A stretch of 64,000 nt of DNA, from positions 50,031,587 to 50,095,586 of the forward strand of contig JARZZO010000011.1 of the NCBI GenBank assembly GCA_030544215.1, written 5' to 3'. The notes below the pieces were generated by a model, which worked only from the letters and a program-made list of their open reading frames with translations, had not been told where the DNA came from and did no database searches. The stretch is from Zantedeschia hybrid cultivar. Taxonomy: Eukaryota; Streptophyta; Magnoliopsida; Alismatales; Araceae. Below, piece by piece: positions 57,341 to 64,000 of this stretch (within the stretch, counting starts at the first letter, position 1; every line of letters begins with the position of its first letter). A program made the translations under genes and the position numbers.

Positions 57341-58089
57341 ACCCCATGTTCCCTCGAGCAAGGGGGTTGGAGGGGATTTTTTGGTTGGAAGGATTCAGAG
57401 GAAGTTGGCCAGAGAGGAGTCGAGCGGGCAAAGAGTCAAAGAGCTTCAGGAAGGGCTTCAAGAGGAATCCTTCGCACTCCAAATGGGCTTGTCTTCTTAA
57501 CCCTCTTTTACTTTTTCACCTTTTTCACTTCATTGCATTTCCACTCTCCATCTAGTCCGTAACATTTCCCTCTCTCACTCTTCCTTCCACTTTCAACACA
57601 TCACTTCACTTTTCACACACGAGCACCCTATCTGCATGCATGCATCTTAGGATGACTTAGCACCTTTTACCCCCAGAGGTTTCAAACAAAAATCGGGAGG
57701 TGGGTGGCCATAACATATGGTCACCTTCCCTCCCAAACACCCATCCGGTGCGTCTCCCTCCAATTCTAGTTAATTTTTATATTTTTCCTCTCTTGTCTTG
57801 TTTTTTCTTTTCAGAGGCTCTTACCAGATTCTGCGCGCGGACTACCGAGCTCTCCTCCTCTGGCCGGGCAGAGGAAGAGAAGGAGGAACCACCATCTCCC
57901 GCTCCCTCAGAACGCGATCACTCTACAATCCTGCGAAGCACAGGGACCGTAAGGTAAATGCTCCTGGCGATCACACCTTAATTTCTAACCCCCCTTTCCA
58001 AATCGCCGCAGTGCTAAGACGAACGGAGAAACCCCTCGACCCGAAGCCCGCAGCCGCGGCGGGGGACGTTCCGGGTGCCTACAGCCCTC

Positions 58090-58108
58090 TGGCGATCACG
58101 ATGGGACA
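58090..58108 (+). other. E2 primer binding site
   Basis: TGGCGATCACGATGGGACA, 6 bases after the LTR end, matching the B2 site at all but two positions. Confidence 0.8.
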
Positions 58109-58201
58109 CCTACTTGCTCGCTGCACGCATCACAACCAAAGGTAATAAGCTAAAAAACCCTTACAAGTTTCTATTTTGTTTTCTTTCTTTTTCTTTTTTT
58201 C

Positions 58202-58452
58202 CTGGACGGCCCACTTCCTGGCCGTCCAGAATCTGGACGGCCAGAGTCCTGGCCGTCCACCTGTCTAGACGGCCAGCCCCTAGGCCGTCCAGGTCTGTCT
58301 GGACGGCCAGCTCCTAGGCCGTCCAGATCTATGAACGGCCAGAGTCCTGGCCGTCCATCTTGGATGGCCAGCTCCTAGGCCGTCCAAGCCCCCTGGACGG
58401 CCAGCCTTCCGGCCGTCCAGCACCCTAGACGGCCAGCTTCTCGGCCGTCCGG
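58202..58452. repeat. Array of eight GGACGGCC palindromes in the E2 leader
   Basis: Palindromes of 26-28 nt start at 58202, 58233, 58265, 58299, 58331, 58361, 58393 and 58425, so 30-34 bp apart. The model is CTGGACGGCC, a loop of about 8 nt often containing AG..CCTA, then GGCCGTCCAG. Several have perfect 10-bp arms (58202-58229, 58299-58326, 58393-58420). Spacers are only 2-6 nt. Confidence 0.93.
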
Positions 58453-58998
58453 TTCCTGGCCCCGCTGCCCTCCCTGCGATTCAAGCATGCTGTTATTCCA
58501 TTATTATTGATTAATAGTTGCGTGTTCTGGTTGTGTTTACTGTTCTCCTGCTTGCTAACTTTTGGTCAGATTCAGGGCGGTCTGCGTGGGAGTTTTTAAG
58601 GAAGAGCCGGCATCACACTTCTAGTTACCTCTCCCACAGTGTTTGACTCTCCACCTGAGGATTCCCACTCGGGTGTGACTAGTCTTATTCTGTTGGGAAC
58701 CTCCGTAAGTCTCCGCGAGCCAGAGATTCCCACTTGGCCGCCGAGCGGGTTGTACCTAAACCACTTAATAGGATCCCGGGTTTTGTGTGAGGAATTAATT
58801 GAGCCTTTCCATTCACAATCACTCACCTATAGGTGTCACTGAGAGAATTGTTTCAAAATTTAAGACACCTAACTAAACTCTGGTCGAACAAGTTTTGAAA
58901 AATCCCAAGGTTGTTAAGGGTTTGAACTTGATTTGTTAGAAACCAACACTCATAACGTACAGTTAACCATTCAAGTGAAATATAAAATCTCTTAGGAT
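58453..58998 (+). other. E2 leader, remainder
   Basis: No gene is seen. The stretch leads to the gag frame at 58999. Confidence 0.6.
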
Positions 58999-61900
58999 TT
59001 GTATTTCATAATGAACCAAATGTATGTTAACACTGTGTATGATGACATGTATGAGCTTGGTAACAATGTCACACACAACCCTCTGTTCGAGATTGAAGAG
59101 GATCCACAAACATTTGTGGGCATGTTCCAAACACCTAGAGAGGAACTTAAGGGAAGATACTTGGATGAATCTTCCTCTTCAGAAAGTGACCCTATAATCT
59201 CCAACAAAACCTTCCAAGACCCGAGTGAGGATCCGGAACTTATCGCCATGTTATCACGGTACACCCCTAATCAACTCATCCAGTGGGCCTCCCGTGGCAA
59301 AACTCAAGATGCCACTCCTCAGAGAATTCACTTCCAAGGATCTTCCAACAGAGCTCAGACCCGCACTAGCTAGCCAACTCCCACTCCAGTTGCTCCACCC
59401 GTCATGCCGATTCCAGTCTCTCAAACTACACCTCCTCCCAAGCAGGAGGAATTCATCTACAAGAGTGAGGTTGAAACCTATGTGCGTAAGCTCATGGCCG
59501 AGAAACCTACCCTGAAACAACCACACTCTCTCTTGAGCTATTGCAAGCTCCCTCCGGCCTACTTTCTACCAGGATTCAAAGCCCCCGAGTAAAGAAAATA
59601 TGTTAGCACCTCTGACCCTCATGATCACCTGTCAGGTTTCCTCATGGATTCCCATCAATGTCTCTACGACAGAGTCCTCCTTGTCCATCTGTTCCAGAAA
59701 TCCTTAGAAGGTGAGGCCTTAAGATGGTTTTCTTCCTTGCCCGCCACAGACCTAATCAATTTTGATATGGTCTCTGAAAAATTCATCACTCAGTTTAGTC
59801 ATATGACAACCATGCCTCCCACCTTGTTTGATCTTGTGATGGAGAAGATGAAGCCTGAAGAGGAGTTCACGTATTTGGCCAACAGGTGGAGGGCAATGGC
59901 CTCTAGGGCAGAAGTGGCAATCCCCGAATCTCAAGCTATCACCATGCTAGTCAATAACGCTACCCCGCAGCTTCGAGCTATTCTCATGCTGAGCGAATTT
60001 CACACATTCGCACAACTTTATAATCGAGATCGGGTAGTTCAATCTCAGATCTGGAGTTCCACTTTGCCATCCTTCTTTGAAAATCAGAACAGAAATAAGA
60101 AGACTACACAAACTCCACCAATAGAGGGAGTGACAATCAATGAACAGGTGAGTGCCTTGGGGCAACCCTTTAGGTCACCCAATCCTTTGTCCAGATCAGA
60201 TAACCAATCCAATCAGAAACCATATTCAGCAGTTCCCCCTTTCTCTAGCGCCAAGATCAATTGGGGGCACATGAAAGAGACTATTGAAACCTTGAAAGTC
60301 AAGGGCCCTCCGTCCTCTCATCAGGTAGCTCAAGATCCATCTAGCTCTCTAGAAAGGGTAAGCACCCTTGACAAAATTTTGGAACCAAATGTCGATTGCA
60401 GAGGACAATACTGGGAGTATGAAGAGGTTGGGATATGGCGTGAGTGCCCCACTAGGATGACCAAACCTAGAGAACCGTTGCAAGAAGTCTCTACTATTAT
60501 CCAAGACAAACCTTTGGTCTTGATACGACCTAGGGAACAACCAATGGTCATCAACCCAGTCACTCAGGTCCAAGTTCCCTCAATTTCAATCAGAGAACCT
60601 CCTCTATCCATCTTGTGTCCAACACCAAAGCCAGGTCCGGTAACCCAATTCCGCCTAATGAATTCACCACCAGTTCAATCACTAAAATCAGATCAAGCAG
60701 TAGACCCCGGTCCGATTGGTGTTACACTGAGAAATCGCATCATTCCCCCAACGAGTCAACCCTTGGACTCCCAAGAGAATTCAAATCTGTCTAGGAGGAG
60801 TACTCAATCCAAGTATGACATCCTACAGCATCTAGGGAAAACCCCCACCAAGATGCCAGTCCTAGAGTTGATTAGGAGATCTCCTACACACAGGGAGACA
60901 TTGTTCAAGTTCCTCTAGCGAATTACACTCAATGAAGATCTTCCTATCAGGGGACTCACAAATGCCATTCTCTCAGTCACCCAAACACCTACGATATCCT
61001 TCACAAATAAGGATCTGGCTCCCCCTGAATGCCAATCCCTTCCCTCATGCTTGACCCCAACACTCAAGGGTCACTCATTGGACTCCATCCTGTTGGATAC
61101 CGGGGCATCAATCAATGTATGTCCACTCAAGACCCCAAGAAAGTAGGGATTGATCCCGAAAAGATTGAGTCTACTTCCATGATGGGCTCAAATGGGAAAC
61201 TGGAAATTGGCCCAGTGGCCATAATCTTTAAATTCTACATCCTTAATGCCAAGACCATAAACAACGTCATTCTAGGAAGGCCTTGGATGGACCAAACCCT
61301 GGGAGTGCCCTCCACTAATCATCAGTGCTATAAATTCTCATACAATGGGAAGATTATCAAAATGCAGAGAACCCCCTATCTTGAGTCTTTGGGCTCAGTC
61401 TCGATTGAACAAATTCCATCCATGATCACTTCTGGAAAAGGGAAAGAGCCCATCCTTTCATCTGTTGACTCTCAGGCCAATCCCTGGCCTAATATAGGTT
61501 GGCAGCTTATGGACAAAATGGGATATAGTCCGGGAAGTGAGTTAGGCAAGGAAGATCAAGGAATTCAAGAGCCTATCTTTGAAAATCCGAGTATTGGGGG
61601 ATTCAGATTTGGTTACCCACTAACCAAACCAACTGAGGAATCAAGAAAGTGGACTCTCTTGGATCACTTTGTGAAGGAAAATCAAGAGGTACTCAAGATA
61701 CACTATCTTGAGGATGAGTTGAAGGAAACAAGCAATGAAGTTCAAAGAGAAGATGCAGAAGATTTCGGTACACAGCTGTTGTTCTATGAACCAACCACTC
61801 AACGAGAAGGAGCCTCCTTAGTGAGGGATGAACCGGTACCCACCGCTCTCATTCCCTTCCTATTTCACACACTTTCCCTTCTCAGGCTTCTATCACTGGT

Positions 61901-62093
61901 CGTAGCACATTCTCCTGAGTGTTTTATGCTTGGAGACTACGACCCCCAAAAGGAGAAAAAGTCTCACTCTCATGAGGAGCCAATATACTGGGGCAATTCT
62001 GCCCTCATTGGGTCTCTGTCTCAAGGACCCACCTTTGCAACATGTCTGACTCACTCTCTGAGTCTTGTGCATAATCGCTTAGGGATTGGATAG
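58999..62093 (+). pseudogene. E2 gag-protease
   Basis: One frame from 58999 with stops at 59371-59373 (TAG), 59590-59592 (TAA) and 60916-60918 (TAG). It codes an acidic N-terminus, a KSEVETYVRKLMAEKP block, the gag core (LFQKSLEGEALRWFSSLP, EKFITQFSHM, EKMKPEEEFTYLANRW) and the shared TQSKYDILQHLGKTPTKMP block. The protease active site LLDTGASINV (about 61090-61119) has its Asp. The frame then meets a stop at 61144-61146, and the reading goes on one frame over (VILGRPWMDQ, about 61266-61295). A G-patch-like GWQLMDKMGYSPGSELG lies near 61499-61549. The end is Glu-rich without RT motifs. Decay is moderate. Confidence 0.87.
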
Positions 62094-63828
62094 CTTCCTC
62101 TTTATCTACAAGTTGTAGAGGTAAGTAAGTTCTTTCATTTCTAGTTAGCAAATAAGTGTAAATATTTGAAAATTGTTGAAAAGCTTTCCTTTGGAGAGGA
62201 GTCTATCTAAAAAAATTATACCCTTTAAATGCACAAAAAAATCAAAAATTTTAAAATCTCAAAAAATCGAATATTCCAAAAAGCAACAAAAATATTTGTA
62301 AATATGTGCATACTTCAATGAAAATGACAAAAAATCAAAAAAGACACAAAATCCAACTGTCTGGTAACTGCTATGTAACCCCCTGTCTAGGTCTAGTTGC
62401 ATGATAGATTGGGTTAACATTAAGGTTTGGGCTAAGGCTGTGGTTCACCAGAACCTTGAACGTGTCTACTTTACTTTCATACGGATCCTTATGATCATCA
62501 TGAGATGCACACACTTACACGTTTTTTCAAAAGATAACCTTTTTAAAATGAGTTCAAAGTCTTTAGTGCATTGTCAAATGCAACCTTTGCTCTTCATCTC
62601 TCGACTGATCAGGACAGTCGACGCCCTTAAACGGCCGAGCTCAGCAAACTGCAGTTCCTCAACAACCCGATAGATGTAACCCCTAAAAAAAAAGGGCCCA
62701 AAAATGAAATGTAAATGACCAGAGCGCGTGAAGAGCGCAGTGTCCCCATAGGCGGAATATCAAATAACCCCGAAAAATGTCAAAAACATCAAAAAGAAAT
62801 ACAAAAAAAAGAAAAAGGGGTTCAAGCAATCATACAAAAAAGCCTGCTCGTGACCGTGCCTGGCCATGAAATCTACCAAAGGCCTGAAAAGTCAAAATAG
62901 GGGCATCTAGGAGGTCCAAAAGGGGTCCGTTTTGTCACAGCTCGTCCTTTTAACGGTTTTGTCGATCCTCCTGTGAGGTTTGTCTCAAAATTTCTTCACT
63001 TTTTCCCCCTCAAGGTTTTAGCACGAGATAGATATCTAAAGACCGAACATCATTTTAAAATGGTTCATTTTTCAAAAATCGTCACATGCTCACATGATCA
63101 CAGGAGTCCAAAATGGGTGAAGAGTAATGTCAATGTTTCTGGTGAACCAATTCCTTAACCATAATCTCAATGAGCACTCTCAAAGACTTCGGGCTTAGGT
63201 CAATGCATGCGCGTCACCAATAGGTGCGACAGCGTCTGATTCCGGGTCAGCGTCCCGCGGTTGACCGTTAGGGTTCCAAGGTGTTCCATCTTATACCTTC
63301 TAGATTGTGAGGAAAGAGACCCGGGTCGGGCAAATCATTTACCTCGAAAACTTTTTGGGCAAACTTGGTGGTTGGAAGCAGCTGGGAGCCTAAGCATGGC
63401 ATGACGGTATTGTCATCAGTATGAGTCTTAGCCGGTCAAGGTTAGTTTGAGGAGTCTAGAGGCCCAAATCAACCTAGATGCGTGCTTAGGATACCTAGGA
63501 AGTTGAGTGTGCATTTCCCTTTCATCATTCAACCAACCTAAGTTGGGCAGTCACCAGGTAGGCGGAATCAAAAACATGTTTTCATTTATCACACACCCCA
63601 TTTGTTAATATCCACCAGCATTTGCATATTTACTTGTCGCATCAGTTTCAATGCTCTTCCTTTTGTCTGGTTAGTTGAACACGGCCCATTGACCCTATGC
63701 GAAGGCGAGGGAAAAGGTAGTTGTTCTTTTGGGCAAGGGGCCGAAAACAGACACTACTAACTGTTTTCCCCTCATTTTTGTGCATACAGAAAAAGGATTC
63801 TATGTCCAAAAGGTGGACACTTTTTGCT
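62094..63828 (+). other. E2 non-coding region where pol would be expected
   Basis: A/T- and A-rich stretches (62200-62360, 62680-62850) and no RT, RNase H or integrase motif in any frame that I could see. Confidence 0.7.
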
Positions 63829-63908
63829 GTCGAGTCGAAGCCAAAAGTAGCCGGATTGGCATTCTACTTTGAGAATGGCCATATCTTCCGTGCTGGCTTC
63901 GACTCGAC
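63829..63908 (+). other. Conserved 80-nt hairpin in the 3' region of E2
   Basis: Outer arms GTCGAGTCGAAGCC (63829-63842) and GGCTTCGACTCGAC (63895-63908) pair perfectly over 14 bp. The inner stem GGCATTCT / AGAATGGCC is as in E1. Confidence 0.82.
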
Positions 63909-64000
63909 AGGGACCTTTGTCCCTCATTTCCTTGCAGCTTGTCATTGAAATATTGTCATCATTGATTATTTACATTTACTAATGTGCGTTCTTGCAGCTG

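Larger units (their letters stand above)
56615..58083 (+). repeat. E2 5' LTR (1469 bp)
   Basis: It starts TGTAGACACCG and ends GGGTGCCTACA. It contains the 33-bp palindrome array (56788-57115) and a TATA-like TATTTAAAT (57332-57340). It is followed by the primer site. Confidence 0.92.
56615..64000 (+). mobile_element. E2: 5' part of a Tat-like element of the E1 family, gag-protease only
   Basis: 5' LTR 56615-58083, primer site, leader with palindrome array, gag-protease (58999-62093), then non-coding sequence that includes the 3' hairpin known from E1. In E1 this hairpin lies about 800 bp before the 3' LTR, so the E2 3' LTR is expected about 700 bp beyond the window. No RT, RNase H, integrase or PMD gene is found between protease and hairpin, so this copy depends on others for movement. 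Confidence 0.85.

Noticed and set aside
58202..58452. CRISPR-like array (eight ~28-nt repeats at a fixed step)
   Set aside because: The spacers are 2-6 nt, the repeats are variable palindromes, there are no cas genes, and the context is a plant retroelement leader.

Overview
This window is plant nuclear DNA made almost wholly of nested LTR retrotransposons. I see no host single-copy gene, rRNA or tRNA gene. The evidence is a Ty3/gypsy Athila-type element with the tRNA-Asp-like primer site usual for that lineage, several Tat/Ogre-like Ty3/gypsy elements, a Copia-type primer site, and genes of the plant mobile domain (PMD) family, which is plant-specific. The species cannot be told from the sequence; an angiosperm with a repeat-rich genome fits best.

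Layout. (E1) 1-5216 is the 3' part of a plus-strand Tat-like element: two PMD genes in antisense (1-897 and 1153-2539), a conserved 3' hairpin, a purine tract and the 3' LTR (3775-5216). (C) 5217-24944 is an old minus-strand Tat-like element: a gag fragment (5217-6016), an LTR (6017-6688 plus 17968-18581), its purine tract, then two PMD pseudogenes on the plus strand (19938-21331 and 22190-24944), again antisense to the element. (A) 6689-17967 is a nearly complete Athila-type element inserted in that LTR, with target duplication AGCCT/AGCTT and one gag-pol frame broken by three stops. (B1) 25867-33780 is a minus-strand Tat-like element with RNase H fragment, RT, protease, gag, leader, primer site and part of the 5' LTR. 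(D1) 33781-42262 is the gag end of a minus-strand Ogre-like element with a 5.3 kb 5' LTR. 42263-45178 holds an inverted repeat with Copia-type LTR/primer-site sequence, then an uncharacterised AT-rich stretch. (B2) 45179-50438 is a plus-strand sister of B1, cut by (D2) 50439-56614, the 3' LTR and 3' internal end of a second Ogre-like element, itself cut by (E2) 56615-64000, the 5' part of a plus-strand sister of E1 that carries gag-protease but no recognisable RT or integrase.

The most interesting pattern is a two-gene antisense module. In E1 and C, two families with different LTRs, the region before the 3' LTR carries the same pair of PMD genes, in the same order, on the strand opposite to the element. 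The first gene of each pair has a ~30-codon first exon and a phase-0 intron at the same place; the second has an acidic first exon and a phase-0 intron at the same place. E1 gene 1 is open from end to end; both C copies are decayed.

A second pattern goes with it. Each Tat-like family carries its own kind of short palindrome (26-34 nt, about 8-12 bp arms), in arrays with regular spacing (about 32, 33, 75-90 or 194 bp). They sit in LTRs, leaders, just upstream of candidate antisense promoters, and inside the same intron of PMD gene 2 in both families. Stem variants change both arms together (for example TGGAAGGC/GCCTTCCA, TAGAAGGC/GCCTTCTA, TGGACGGCC/GGCCGTCCA), which suggests that pairing or dyad symmetry is kept. 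The function of the module and of the palindromes is not known from the sequence. All boundaries were read by eye, without alignment software.
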